Origin: Trissonchulus latispiculum
Taxonomy: Eukaryota > Nematoda > Enoplea > Enoplida > Ironidae
Assembly: GCA_030248195.1 (NCBI GenBank)
Contig: JASAND010028873.1
Location: forward strand, 1 to 64,000
Direction of reading: 5' to 3'
Length of the DNA stretch: 64,000 bases
Position 1 is the first letter of the stretch. Each line of letters starts with the position of its first letter. Both the position numbers and the translations under genes were made by a program. The notes under the pieces are model-generated. The model ran no database searches and was not told the origin of the DNA. It saw only the letters and a program-made list of their open reading frames with translations. Of the stretch, positions 21,801-35,223 are shown one piece after another.

Positions 21801-24690
21801 GTGTGGGAGTGACTCGGAGAAGAAACCTAGAGTGGATGAAAACTTAACGTAGAGAAGGATTATGACAAGTTCGGGTAAGGTTAAGCAAGGTGAAATCAAG
21901 TCAGGGTAAGTATATTAGCTAGGAGTGACTCAGAGAGGGCCTGGTGCGGCTACTGGGTGATGCGAAAGTATGTGGTGACGGTGTGTGGTTGGTAGTACTG
22001 GGTGTCAAGCAAGGAGAACTAGGTATTAAACAGGGTGCAGTGAACGTATTTGATTGGTAAGGAAATGAAGCCGACGCCGGGTCCCGAACCCCGGGGGAGA
22101 AGAGGGACGGTGATGAAAGCTTGGAGAGGTGTGCATGCTTTTGGAACTGGAGGTTATACTGGGTGTTGTAAGGTGTGTGGTTGGTAAGGGTAGGAACTGG
22201 GTGTAATTTAGGAGTATGGCAGGAAGTTGGGGTTAAGGATTTCGACAGGAAGTAGGGGCAGAAACAGGGTGTTGTGAAGGTGTGTGGTTGGTAAGGGTAA
22301 GTTGGGTGTAAGGAAGGGGGTTGGGAGTTAGGGTATATGATGGGTGTTAAGGTATTGATGGGTAAGGGTGGAACTGGGTGTTTTGGGATTGGGATTGAGG
22401 CATGAAACGGCCTATATACTAACGTTTTTCAGAAGAACCAAAAAATTTGGATATTTGCTTAGCTACAGTTCAATTTTTAATCTGGGGTTTTACTTTAGTC
22501 TAATCTTGATTGTCTGTTTATGAGACATATAAATTATAAATATATATATAATTATATAAATCCTAGTATTTTTATTTATGAAGTGAACCAGTTAAAGATT
22601 GTATATATGATCAAGTACAAACAACAATGACTTGAGTACTAGGCATCCTTCACCTTGGCATTCCATGACAAGTGGGAAAAGCGAGGTGGGGGCGGAGCCC
22701 ATAACCGGAAAATTTGGAAAAAAACGAAAAATGGTCTGGAAACATTTAAGGTTTTTACTCTTCAAAGTGAATTTTCTCCCGAAATAATGTTGCGTCTAGC
22801 TTGCGTCCCGCAAAATTTCATTGCGTCAGATAAGAAACTTTGCGTCCAGACGACATCTGGACGCAAAAAAACCCTGTTCGTATATCGTTTAGGAACCAAG
22901 TTAAACTGAATCGTTGTATTTATTCCAATGATATGCCGTCAAGTACTCGTGCAGCAGTTTTATCAAAATACAAAAGGCAGTCTTGTGGTGAAAGTGGCGT
23001 CGAAACCATAGACAAACTCCAAGATTTTATTTACGAAGCGGTATGTTGTTATGAAGGGTAGTCAGATAAAAATATTTAATACTACAACACAAGAACAAAC
23101 TACACAGTTGGTTATCTTAATTTTTCTGCGACGCCGGAAGGGACTCAGCTGATACACATAAATTAGACATAAAGCAAGCGGACCGTCAATCAGATGTGTT
23201 TTAGTTCAAAAGCACATAAACGCATAGCACCAATGTTAACCGTGTCTCTTCCGGAAATTTGGGCCTTAACGTATCGATCAACACAGACCTTTCACACTAG
23301 GAAGAGAGTGCAGTGTCGTTCTCTTCCTATGATTTACTCCTGGTACTCAGGGCTGTTCTAACCTTTGCTGATGTTACTGGCACTCTGGTAGCACTCAAGT
23401 TAATGCGCAACGTCAACATTTATTTCTTCAAAACCTTCAACATAACCACAAAAGCGAGAGATCTTTGGGCTTCCCCCCATCCTTAGCTTTTGATTTTTTT
23501 ACCAATAGCTTTTAAATTTTGTATGGCTGCATACTGATGGATTCAAAATTCTAAAATTTTTAAATCCTAACAAAATTTTAAAAATGATAAATTTTAGTTT
23601 GGTATTGGGGGTCCGAGGGGACGCGAAAAATTTTTTGAACAGCATTTTGCCAAAACCGTGCATACACGGGTTTTCTGGGGCGCAGTGAGCACGAATCTCA
23701 AAGCCATTTTTCGATTTAGCTACTTGTTAGCTCAGTATAAGCTAAAGTTGCAAGTTTAACATGTAAGCTCACTATGAGTTAAGGAAAAGCTGAATTGAAA
23801 AAAGGTTTTCAGATTTGTGCTCAGCGCCCAAGAAAACCCCTGTATGTAAGATTTCAGCAAATTTTTTTCAAATAACTTTTCGGGTCCCCTTACCAAACTA
23901 AAATATAAACTTTTTAAAATTTTTGAATTTGTAAACCCATATGCCTCCACCCATCCAAGATTTCAAAGTTAGGACTGAGGGCGGGAAGCGCAAAAGATCC
24001 AATACGAATTACGACTCAATCCGAGCTGAACGTAAACATAACGATTTAAACACTACCATCCACCCAACAGACACCCTACACCAGATTGCATGGTCTTCAA
24101 TGTTCTTTCGAACAACCAATAAGAACATCTTTGGAAATTTAACGAAAATAGGAAAACTTTGATTGACTGATTTTAGGGGAAATTTTTAGGGCAAGATTGG
24201 AAAATTGACAAGCCCTTGTGCTACCACCAATCCTTAGTTAATTTTTAACATCTTTAATTCAGACACTGCTACAGTATGCTACAGCACGATTTCATTAACA
24301 CAAAACTACAAAAAATCGGTAATTGTCGTTACACAAAACTAAGATTGAAATATTCCCATGCTTTGAATGTTTATCGACGTCGTGATCCTTCACAGTAAGG
24401 CTGAAGAATGGGGGCAGCATCGGCCTTGCAGTTGACAGGAACAACTTTGATGTTGATCAGAGGTTTGTGACTGGTTCCCATGTTTCCACTCACACAGATC
24501 TTATCATTGCAATACTTGATGGTCTCTGAATGATAATAGTATTCGCCTCGAACGAAGGGACCATTTCGGTAGTACATCTTGTCGAACCAGTCCTTGTTAT
24601 GTTCATCCCTGCCGATGATTCCGACTCCCATCCAGTTTGAGTGAAAATCGAAACTGTAGGGAGCAGACCTAAACAAACAAACAATTATAA
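18556..24690. repeat. Nested inverted repeat inside the right half (error-rich first arm)
   Basis: This is the mirror image of the 12,424-18,550 structure: arm about 18,556-21,165, spacer about 21,166-22,130, arm about 22,131-24,690. The first arm and the early part of the second (to about 22,700) differ from the clean copies by frequent one-base and few-base insertions and deletions with no coding bias, the pattern expected of unpolished single-molecule reads. From about 22,780 onward the second arm is clean. Confidence 0.85.
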
Positions 24691-27600
24691 TCAAATTTAA
24701 AGTAAACTGGAAACTTCGTTCTGATGTGGCAATGCTTGTTGTCAACGTGCTTTTATTGAACAGTAGTTGCCGGCCAATTTTACCGCAACAGAGAAGATAT
24801 TTGTCCATCTATGAGGGAATACTATTGTGATCCCTAGAAACAATAAAACCTGGTGCTATATGTAAACACAACTTTTTATACTTCGACATGCTCTGAGATT
24901 AAATTACTCAACAATCGCACCTGATCCGACTTTAATTTTAAAAACTTTTTAAAGGATACCATTTTGACTGTGCAATATTAAAAATATTATATAAATATCG
25001 AAAAATTAACCAAGAAGGACCACCCCTTAGCATGGCTGCCTGCAACAGTACCTATATATGTAAGTTGGGGAGTGAGGTGAACTATTTAACGCGCAACGCA
25101 ACGTGATTTCAGCAGCCTCGAAAAACCAAAAGTTTGAACATCTTTGTCTTAGCTTCAGCAAACTCCTACGTATAAATTCAACGAACGAAAACAAAGTCAT
25201 CACGGCTAAATCTGCCAAGTGCGACTAGCCTTGGAATTTGTCAAAACCTGAAAGATTAACTGTATGCGATTTCAGCCCTGTGATCAAAATCGATGAGTCT
25301 TTTTCCAGCCGTAAATGTAAGCACTAAGCTTATATTCGGAATTCAGGTGCGCAACGTTTAAGCACAATCCGAGACAAAAACCTTTTCGAATAAAATTCAG
25401 CGAAATCGAGCAATTTTGTGATATTTGAACACAGTGTGGTCGCAACATACACTTACATTTTAGCTGGATTGGCATACTGTTATAAAAATTTTAAGCAGTT
25501 GACGGGGGTAAATGCAGAGAAGACATCTTCTCCAATTGAACCGTATGGAACTACTCCTATATTTCGGGTGAAACAAAGCTAGCACAAGGTAGCTTTTGAC
25601 AACAACATTGCGATTGGACAGACCTAGTTTCTTTTCCTCTGAGGCTGTATATATTTCTAACTGAACTTGCTACGCACTTTCCATAATAGTTTCTAGAAAC
25701 ACCCGGTAGCTGAAAGGCAAACGTTATTTACTTATTATCAACATCATAGAAGCGGATCTTTTCAGGATAACCCCCCAAGGCCCAGATTTCGCAAAACTTG
25801 ACCAAATGAGCTGAAATTTGGTATGGGTATGTTTTCGACCACGCTGAGTTCAAATATCGCAAAGTTTTTCGATTTCGCGAAATTCGAGTTTTTCGATGCG
25901 TAAGGGGGGACCAAGGGGAACCGAAAAATTTTTTGTCTTCGATTTTGTTGAAAAGTTGTATTCAGGGGTTTTCGGGGTCGCAGAACACGAACCTGAAGTC
26001 CGTTTTTCGATTCAGCTTTTCGTTAGCTCAGTATAAGCTTACATCTTAAGCTTAAAAGTTTAGCTTATTCTGAGCTAATGAAAAGCTGAATCGAAAAACG
26101 GACTTCAGATTCGTGTTCTGCGACCCCGAAAACCCCTGAATACAACTTTTCAACAAAATCGAAGACAAAAAATTTTTCGGTTCCCCTTGGTCCCCCCTTA
26201 CGAATCGAAAAAATCGAATTTCGCGAAATCGAAAAATTTTGCGATATTTGAACTCAGCGTGGTCGAAAACATACCCACACCAAATTTCAGCTCATTTGGT
26301 CAAGTTTTGCGAAATCTGGACCTGGGGGGTTATCCTGAAAAGATCCATAGAAACAGCTTGACTTACCACATAACAATAATTCGGTAGTCCGTGTTGCCCA
26401 CTCTCCATGAGACGGTCCCCGATGTCCCCGTTGCGGTGCTGTCCGTCTTGTGGGTCACCATGGCTTCACGTTTGGCCGGATGGACCTCACGCGGGGGATC
26501 TCTCACATATCTGGAATTAAATATTGCAAACCTCACCTTTCGTATTGCAAAACAATAACAAATCCCTGCAAGTAAACTTGTTGCTAACGCAAGACTGTGT
26601 CGATTGAGCTAGTCAAGTTTGAATGCATTTCCTCAGGAAACAAGAGATATGCTTATTGCATTCGCTTAATAGCTCAACTAACAGATAACAGAATAAAAAA
26701 CGGGCATTGCATTCCTCTCCTACGACCCACAAAACCATGACAGACAACGTTTCAGCAAGATCGATGACAAAAACTTTTCGGTCACCTTTAATCCGCCTTT
26801 CAAAAACTTAAATTTTTTAAATTTACACATACACACACATCATCATCACATACGCACATACATCCATGGTTTCAAAACGGTTTCCCTTATTAGACGGAAA
26901 AATTTGCTGTCCCTTATTGCCCGGTTTTACCCTGCTTAAAATGCAACCCCTATATGCAAGCTTTCAGCATAAATCAAGGACGAAAACTGGATCTTTTCTG
27001 GAAAGCCCCCTATACCCTTATTTTGCGAAATTAGATTTTTTCGATTCGTAAGGGGGAACCAAGGGAAACCGAAAACTTTTGTCTTCGATTTTGCTGAAAA
27101 GCGTCCATGATTTTGCTGAAAACTTGCACACAGGGGTTTTCTGGGGCTCTGATCACGAATCTTAAATCATTTTTTTGATTCAGCTTTTCGTTTACCTTAA
27201 TATAAGCTACGTTTTAAGCTTGAGATGTAAGACGAAAAGCTGAATCGAAAAACCGATATCAGATTCGTGATCAGCACCCCAGAAAACCCCTGTAAGCGAG
27301 TTTTCAGCAAAATGTTTTTCAATAAATTTTTTGGTTCTCCTTGGTCCCCCCTTACCAAACTAGAATTTTAAAATTTTTGCATTTTTGAAATCAGCACGTC
27401 CGAAAACCTAGTCCCACCAAATATCAACTCAGTCAAATTGTGCTTCTTCGATACTTCTTCGGAGCTTTGGGGGGATAATGGGAGAGACCCAATTTAATAA
27501 TAATAAAATTTAATATTGAATAATAATTGTAATAGTAATAATTATTATTATTATTATAAGTTAATATTAAAATAAATTCAATGCAATGATACTTCAAAGT

Positions 27601-27825
27601 CACTTACCCGCTGACAACATAGACCTTAGGATCCGAAAGGGGCCAACGGGAGAAATTCTCCGTCTCAATTCCGCAGGTCACACTGTATCCATTATTCGCC
27701 ATCAGAGCGTTGGTCGTCGTCCCAGCCAGAGAGGCGCCAGCGCCAATCAATGCAGAGGTCAGGCCAAAGTCGCTTCCAACCACTTGAATAAGCGCCAGAA
27801 AAATCGCTACCAGCTTGAAGAACAT
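24371..27825 (-). CDS. Actinoporin-like pore-forming protein, gene 2 (intact copy)
   Basis: Three exons on the reverse strand: 27,608-27,825, 26,367-26,510 and 24,371-24,668, all with GT-AG borders and phase-2 junctions, giving a secreted protein of about 219 residues. Exon 1 codes for a signal peptide (start at 27,825; MFFKLVAIFLALIQVVGS) and the GASLAGTT segment matching the amphipathic N-terminal region of actinoporins. Exon 2 supplies the central beta strands (GTVSW). Exon 3 holds SAPYSFDF..SNW, the counterpart of the phosphocholine-site strand, then a YY pair and GPFVRGEYYY, with RGE where anemone toxins have RGD. The family inserts into sphingomyelin membranes and oligomerises into pores. 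An acceptor-like TTTTGTTTTCAG just upstream of the ATG suggests a 5' untranslated intron. It is divergent to gene 1 about 4 kb away. The assignment rests on motif order, not a database search. Confidence 0.75.
25754..26346. mobile_element. Near-perfect 593-bp palindromic element (right-arm copy)
   Basis: Complementary ends GGATCTTTTCAGGATAACCC; arms almost identical across their length; hairpin centre near 26,045-26,055 (CTTACATCTTAAGCTTAAAAG). It lies in intron 2 of gene 2, 20 bases beyond the donor of exon 2. No reading frame. A single strand would fold into one long hairpin. Confidence 0.8.
26985..27495. mobile_element. Palindromic element in intron 1 of gene 2 (right-arm copy)
   Basis: Mirror of 9,578-10,110. 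The outer end is GGGGATAATGGGAGAGACCC near 27,472-27,491. The hairpin words around 27,177-27,250 (CAGCTTTTCGTTTACC and complement) identify the family. Confidence 0.55.
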
Positions 27826-28048
27826 GATTGAAATGAAATTCTGAAAACAAAAAACGCTGAGGCTGTAGAAAATAGAAATATAAATTTTGAATTCTTCAGC
27901 AAATTCAACTTCAGCTTTCATCGTCTCTCAAGCTTGCAGAAAATCGCTACCTTTGCTCCAAACACGAATTCGAATTGGAAAAACATGAATCTGAAAACAG
28001 ACTGAATTGCCCTCTCAAAATTAGATTAGTTCAAGTTAAATGAAGCAC

Positions 28049-29289
28049 TTAAGGGGGGGGGTCCATTTTTGGCCGATTTTTCGACCATCTCCGATTTTGC
28101 TAATTTTCACATATTTTGTTGTCCGATTGGTATATTTTAACGAGTTTTTGAAATGAAGGTCGGATCTCTTACGGTTAGCGAGTAACTTCACCTCAAAGTT
28201 GATGTCAGTATGTGTTAAACATAGGAAACGGAAAAAGTGGTGATTTTTTCCGTGCGCCAGAGAAATCTTGCCAACGACAAAATGGAGCACTTCAACGTCC
28301 ATCCTATGTCATATATACGATCTCGAAGGGTGATTTGTAGGAAGCAGAATTTTAATTTAGGCCTTCAAAAATTTTTAATTAATTTTTTAAGTTTGCGAAC
28401 AGAAAATTTGACTGTTTTGCAATGTTAAAATTGGGGGTCAGCAAGTTTGATGAAATATTCTGAAAGCTGTAAGCCCTAATTAAAAATTCTACTTCCTACA
28501 AATCACAGCTTATGACAAGACATTTCGAACGATACCAATTGATCCTGGTTACCTCTGTTCGATTTCGAGAATTCTCTGGCGCAGAAATCTCAATTTTTAG
28601 CAAAAAGTAGGAAATTCCCGTTTTTTGGCAAATAACCTAGAGCTATGGCAACACAGACCTATAAAATGTTAGACTATCTATTTGCGCACAATAATTGATG
28701 ACTTTAGGTCAAGTTTGGGCACAAATGGTGCAGGCTAGTGCACCCAGTTGGTCGCTGGGGTCAAATATGGGGGTCTGACAACCATAATCTCAAAAATAGC
28801 GATTTTTCAAATTTTTCGAAATACGTTAAATTTTATATCAATCGAAAGCTCTCATTGTCGGAAACATTTTTTCTTCTTGGACCATTGCCCGCAAATGCAC
28901 TAAATTCAAGTTATCGGCCGTTAAATGATTTTCGTGGTCAAGGCTTTCCAGCGTCGGTGCTACTTCCTAAAATCACTAAATAAAGTCATAAAGAAACGTT
29001 TTCCCGTTTAAAGCTACCCTAAGTTCTTTGTTTGCATCAGATATCAAACATACAACCGAATATAGCTCCATTCTCAAGGAAGTTCAGGTGTAAAGTGCCT
29101 TTATTTGATGCGGTACCGCCGTTTTCACCTGTTTTCAAATTGCATGCAATTAATAGCCGGTTACTCGTTAAGTACTAAACGAAACTACTTGAAATTGAAA
29201 CTCGATATGCAGGACATATGTGACAAAATTTTGTGTGAAAATGAGCGAAATCCGTGACCATAAAATTTTTCATGGTGGACCCCCCTTAA
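28049..29289. mobile_element. TTAA-bounded element (right-arm copy)
   Basis: TTAA at 28,049-28,052 and 29,286-29,289 with G/C-run ends. It is the mirror copy of 7,770-9,017 and lies between the two divergent actinoporin-like genes. Confidence 0.6.
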
Positions 29290-30714
29290 GTTAAGAAGCA
29301 AAAAAGCAGTTAAGAAGCGTTAAGAAGCGCTTGCATGAAAACGATAGACAACGGTTTTAGTGGAATCGGGTGATCCCCATCACGTTCTGCTAAAATATTC
29401 TGCCTTACTAAATCATTACGACAACTAAAAGATCAAAAATCAAAATTTTACATTGAAAACTAAAGACAGATGTTGTAGGCAGAAGCCAGCCACTAGACAT
29501 ACCAGTACTGGTGGATTCTGCTGGTCAGTTTGATGCAAAATTTCGTCCTCTTTAAACACTGGACGGGACACTACTGGGCTCCTGACGAAATGTCTTCTGA
29601 TCTAGGACAATGGAAAGAGTCCGACAAAGAACCAAATTATTTTCCCTAGGAGGATGAAAAATTAGATCTTATCACAAAGGCGCCTTTTGCTCACACAAAA
29701 GATTTAGACCGATCTAATCTATGAAAGATGACCATAGGAGAAATGACCCCTGCAAAATCAGTTCATCTGTGAGAATTTTTCATTTTTCGGACAACTGTAT
29801 CACAGCAGAAAGGAGAGGGGGCTCGGAGCTCATATGATCTTTGAAAATTCTTGACAAAATAAAAACCACCAATCCCTGAGGGCTCATTTTTTACTTTTGT
29901 GGTCTAACGCACATGTACGTATTGTAATTGTGGACACAAGTCTTAGTCTGCAAACAGGTCCCCCTTTCCCAAAACATTTCAACCTCAAACAACACCATTA
30001 TTAACATTCAAATATTGTGGCAGGAGGGGCCACAACGTGTAAACGATCTTTGAAAACTGCTTACAAAATAAGTGCGCGCTTACACAATATGCACAAAATA
30101 AGTAGATCTACGGCTTACGGTAGAATACCAGATTTCGCTTTGTCTTTTGAAAAATGTTCTACTTAAGCTTCTCTAAATTTTTCTCTCTTTAGGCTCAATT
30201 TGCTCCCTTTGCGGAGCCGAATGAACAATTAATCTAAAAGGCCAAAGGTCAATCTGATTAAAATGATGAATAATATAGTACCATTGTTCTGTTCATTCGA
30301 TTCGTTCTCAATTGTCTGTATCCATGACTCAAGGTGAACCGTTTAATCACATAAGGGTGAATCGCTTTGTTTATTTAAAAACTCACTTTATTTCGAGCAT
30401 ATTGTCCATATGACTCGGATTTGCATTTGAACAACTGTCGTCGTGCTGATGTTGTTTTTCAAAACTGTTGCAAAAATTTTACCAAGGATGGTTTATCCGG
30501 AAAAATACTCAACAACTCAATCGTCAGTCATGAAAACTAGCTTTTTAATTTTTTAATTGGAACGTTTGCAATGTTTTAGTAGCAAACTTTGTATCATGTC
30601 AAATCGTTCTTTTCTACTATGTGCGTTCCGAGAGATATAAGAGATACTTGTATTTGCGAGCAAATCTTGGCATCAGTTAAACCTTTGCTGAGCAATGAGT
30701 CTTGTCTCGATTCT
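29290..30714. other. Intergenic, no gene supported
   Basis: Mirror of 6,367-7,769. Compared with that copy it has scattered indels that break each short frame, so neither copy appears to code. Confidence 0.5.
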
Positions 30715-31215
30715 CGACTTACCCCCCCTCCCGCCACTCAAAATCCTTAAAACTTGACCAAATGGGCTAGAATTTGGTATGGATATGTTTTCGACTACGC
30801 TGAGTTCAAATATTGCAAGATTTTTCGATTTCGTTAAATTCGATTTTTTCGAATTCTAAAGGGGGACCACGAGGAAATCAAATTCGTAGAACAGGAATCT
30901 AGAGTCCGTTTTTCGATTCAGCTTTTCGTTAGCTCAGTATAAGCTTACATCTTAAGCTTAAAGTTTTAGATGATACTGAGCTAGCGTTAAAGAGAGTGTT
31001 AAAGTTCTAACCTTAATATACACGCTCATGTTCAGAAAACGGACTTCAGCTTCATGTTCTACGACCAAGAAAACCCCTATATACAACTTTTCAGCAAAAT
31101 AAGAAAGAAATTTGCGATATTTGAACTCAGCGTAGAAGAAAACATACCCATTCCAAACTTTAGCTAGTTTGGTCAAGTTTTAAGGATTTTGAGTGGTGGG
31201 GGGGGTAATCGAGAA
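30715..31215. mobile_element. Palindromic element upstream of gene 1
   Basis: Right-arm copy of 5,840-6,366 with the same inverted halves and hairpin near 30,920-30,975. A related relic follows at 31,275-31,690. Confidence 0.6.
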
Positions 31216-31775
31216 AAGAACCGCAACGGTTTTTTGCCGTCGCCGCTATTATTCCTCAAAAATCGCTGAAACTGTGAATCTTCTGCGCTTCCCAACAGCT
31301 TTAATTTTCATTTTTTGACCAACAACTTTGAAACTTTATATGGATGCATACTGGAGGCTAATGAATTCAAAAACTTTAAAAAGCTAAAACATTTTAAATT
31401 TAAATTTAAATTTGGTAGGTACATAAAGAATAAAAGAATTTCGCTGAAACTTGCATGCATGGGTGTTCAGGAGCGCTCAGCACAAATCTGGAATCGATTT
31501 TTCGATTCAGCGTTTCGTTTTCTGAAACCAACATGAGCGTGTATATTACGGTTACAACTTTAAAACTCTCGGTACTAACAAAAAGCTGAATTGAAAAACT
31601 AATTTGATATTGGAGCTCACCACCTTAGAAAACCACTATCTCCAAAAAAGCGGGACAAAAAATTTTTGATCCCCTTGTCCGATCCATGATTTCAGCCTAA
31701 ATGCTTAAAGCACATATGACTTAATTACAGCATTGTTCCTACTGCTTTATAGTCTGTAAGTTCAGATCAATCAAA

Positions 31776-34700
31776 ATGAAAACTTGCTTATTCTTTATGA
31801 TGCTCATAACTTCTGTTGCCAGCGTTGATTTCGGCAAATTCGTTGATGCCGTTAAGGGTGCTGGCGACACTCTTATGGAAACCGGCGCTTCTTTGGCCGA
31901 TACCACCACAAATGCTTTGATGGCTCAGGCTGAATACAGCGTGGTTTGCGGATTTGAAGTAGAAAACTTTGCGAGATGGCCCCTGACGGAACCGAAGGCA
32001 TATCCTATCAGTGGGTGAGTATTAAAAGTTAACATTCACAGCAATACATTTTTATTGTTTTCGCATTTCTGCCATAGTTTCGTGCATCAGCTCTAAGCGT
32101 GTAGTTAAGTAGAGTTATTCCGATAAGAAATTGACGGACCCGGCCGTAAAGTATCGACCAGGGCCGGCCCGAGGCCCAATCCCAATCATCTAAGCCTGGA
32201 GTTCGCTCTTTGTTCCGGCATTAAATCTCCGGGCCCGGTGATAGGCCCTGTCTCCGAAGCCCGGGCCCGCTACTAGGCCGGGCTCAAAGCCCGGGCCGCT
32301 ACAAGTCTCAGACTCGAAAACTGAGCCCGGCAGGCCCGGTGCACCCGGCACGCACGGAGGGCACAGCCGCGTACGTGGCTCGGCCTCTCAAAAAGGGCCG
32401 GGCTTTCATCCAAAGTCGGGGCGACCCCAAAATAAAATTTCCGTGCCCAGGGCTCGAAGACCGCTGCACAGCCCTATAGTTAAGGAAATCTTCATTGCGG
32501 ACAATTGGACAATGGACAACTGTTGCTTGAACTCATGTTTGCCCATGTTTTTTCAGATTTATTAAGGATCCACCAAGAGAGGTTAATCCCGCTAGTCGGG
32601 AAGCCATGATCACCCACAAGACAGGAAGCACCGCAACCGGTACTTCGGGAACTGTCTCGTGGAAGGTTGGAAATACCGGGTACCGGATCATTGTTATGTG
32701 GTAAGAAAGTGGATTTGAGAAATCTTACATTATCTTGTTCTGGAGCATATGTGAGCATCGTCTTATCTGTGAGCTAATTGTACAGGGAAACCAGTTAAAC
32801 ATAAGTTTTACATTGGGTGCAACTGCAGCGAAAATTGTTCAACTTAGTTCCGCTTAAGCAAAAGGCATCTGATTCCGCAGACGCACACCTGCTGAATGGT
32901 AACAGTAATGAGGGGAATTTTTTCTTTTTTTGAAAATTACATAAGTTAATGAAATAAAGTAGGAAGTGGTTTTTAGTTACACCGTATCAAACATACACGG
33001 GCGCCCTTACGCAACTTTACCACTTCTATAACTTTTATTTCGCCCTTTAAATATATCTTAACACGGATGATCCCAATTTAACTATTTCCTCCCCAAACGA
33101 GTTGGGGAAAATAGTTAAGGAGAATGAATGTACAACTTTCTCAAACCAATAAAACCAAAATAAATTGTTATTATTGCTTGCCTGTTTGTAGTTTGAAAAG
33201 CACTATTATGTTGTTTGTTTGATACGGTGTAACAAAAGACCACTTTCTTATTTTATTTCATTAACTTAAGGGGGGGGTCACTTTGGTCAAAAATCGATAG
33301 TCACGGATTTCGCTCGTTTTTACACATAATATGCCCCCATATGTTCTGAAAAATAACTTAGAATATTAGCGTTCGAAATTAAACTGACAGAGTTATTCAG
33401 GTTCAAAGCCGGAAAACTTGAAAATTCCGGCGATGAGCCCTGCAAGGTCAGGTGGAGACCAAACGCGACCGAAAGCAGGGTTAACCGATACACCAAATTA
33501 AAGCTTTTACTAAGGTAATATTTAAGTGCAGACGTGGCTCAAGGCCAGCTATCCAGGCGTTCATAATGCATGCTTGAGTGCTGCACTGACCTAACCTTGC
33601 AGGATTGCCCAGTATAACTTTAACTCGTTCTATCTTGCACAGACAACATTTTAGACCCATGGTTGTATGAGAAACGTTGCTCCTCGTTCCATTAGCTATC
33701 GATTGATACCCATTTTGTCTATATTTGGAAAAATTTTAAAATTGACATTTTTCACCTATAAAGATCAAAGGTGCCGCCACAGCAGCATGTTCAATATTGA
33801 CGCATTTGTTTTGGCCACATTATGTGACATACATAGACATATTAATTAATCTGCCAAGTTTGGTGATCTTTTACGACATAATGAGTGAGAAATTATCAAA
33901 AGAATGTGAAAATTATGAAAAATGGCCATTTTTAGCAAAATTTGCTGTTTTTGTGGCAAGTTTTTTGAGCTTACTGTAGATGATAGAAACATGCGAGTAC
34001 TTTCATAAGACGCGGCTTTAAGTGTAGAGTGCAGCTATCTATTGGCCGTTTCTGTAGCGTTTGCCAATCGTTCAGGACAAGCAAAAGAGTACCGTAGGTG
34101 CTGTTTTTCATGGTCCAAAAATGGGCGATTTTCCAAAATTCTGACTTTAAAAATTCGCCAAAAATCCAATACTGAACACAATCGTTTCAGAGGAGATAGC
34201 TGCACTCTACAATATGTCCTTAATGGTTCTGAAAAGGTTTCAAAGTTCTGACTCTTATACAGCAAAAAATTTGTCAGCCACAAACTTTTTAACCTAACTT
34301 TTTCATTTTCCTATGTTTAACACATGTCGAGGTCACCTTTAAGGGCATGTACAGAACGATAGAAGCAATATTTCGCAAAACGCACTTGTCTTGTTTCGCG
34401 GACCCATGGGGACTACAAAATATGTGAAAATCAGCAAAATCGGAGATGGTCGAAAAATCGGCGAAAAAGTGACCCCCCCCTTAAGTTCGAAAAAAAGAAG
34501 AATTGCCCTCATTAATGTTACTATTCAATAGGTATGCGTCTGCGGAATTAGATGCATTGAGTGCTCTCAAGTCTCGGTGCACTCTGCGTATGCGGAATTA
34601 TCACTTCAAATTTTGCTGGATGCGGCAATATTGGAAAACCATGATTGATTTACAATATGCAGAGAAACTAGTTCTCTATCGCGTGGAAGCAGTCCCACCC

Positions 34701-35173
34701 CTGTATGTACTCTTAGAGTGAAAAATTGAGTGCCTAAAATATAAAACCAGCCGTCTACTGTAGCTGACCCCATACAATTCAGGAGTCAGAGGGTTAATCG
34801 AAAACTGACCTTTGGCACAAACTTCAACATTCCAATTTCCTTAAGCAAGTTACTTATTTTCTGGTTTTCGTGTTTCAGGTCAGCCCCTTACAGTTTTGAT
34901 TTTCATTCTAACTGGATGGGACTTGGAATCATCGGCAGGGATGAACATAACAAGGACTGGTTCGACAAGATGTACTACCGAAATGGTCCCTTCGTTCGAG
35001 GCGAATACTATTATCATTCAGAGACCATCAAGTATTGCAATGATAAGATCTGTGTGAGTGGAAACATGGGAACCAGCCACAAACCTCTGATCAACATCAA
35101 AGTTGTCCCTGTCAACTGCAAGGCCGATGCCGCCCCCGTTCTTCAGCCATACTGCGATGGTGCTAAGCGATAA
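31776..35173 (+). CDS. Actinoporin-like pore-forming protein, gene 1 (intact copy)
   Basis: Three exons, 31,776-32,014, 32,557-32,700 and 34,879-35,173, with GT-AG borders and phase-2 junctions, give about 225 residues. The start is the first ATG and opens a signal peptide (MKTCLFFMMLITSVASV). GAGDTLMETGASLADTT follows, resembling the N-terminal amphipathic segment. Exon 2 carries GTSGTVSWKVGN. Exon 3 carries SAPYSFDFHSNW: Ser, Pro and Trp of the known phosphocholine site are kept, and His stands where anemone toxins have Tyr113. It then has MYYRNGPF with the paired tyrosines and VRGE in place of RGD. Actinoporins are secreted alpha-pore formers that recognise sphingomyelin. Intron 2 (2,178 bases) is almost filled by two TTAA elements. 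Paralogue: gene 2, divergent, about 4 kb upstream. Venom, defence or digestion are all possible roles. Confidence 0.78.
32125..32480. repeat. GC-rich island in intron 1 of gene 1 (right-arm copy)
   Basis: Complement of 4,575-4,925, rich in CCGGGCCC and GGCCCGG words, with no terminal repeats seen. Confidence 0.5.
32946..33264. mobile_element. TTAA-flanked 319-bp MITE (right-arm copy)
   Basis: Terminal inverted repeats of about 46 bases beginning TTAATGAAATAAAGTAGG. The interior includes GGGGAAAATAGTTAAGGAG. It abuts the next element through TTAACTTAA at 33,261-33,269. Confidence 0.65.
33266..34484. mobile_element. TTAA-bounded 1.2 kb element (right-arm copy)
   Basis: Mirror of 2,574-3,793. 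Every short frame inside is identical to the left copy, showing how little the two arms differ outside the actinoporin exons. Confidence 0.6.
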
Positions 35174-35223
35174 TTAAGCATGTAGTTAACTAGTGCTACG
35201 AACTAAGAATTGTTTTATGTTTT

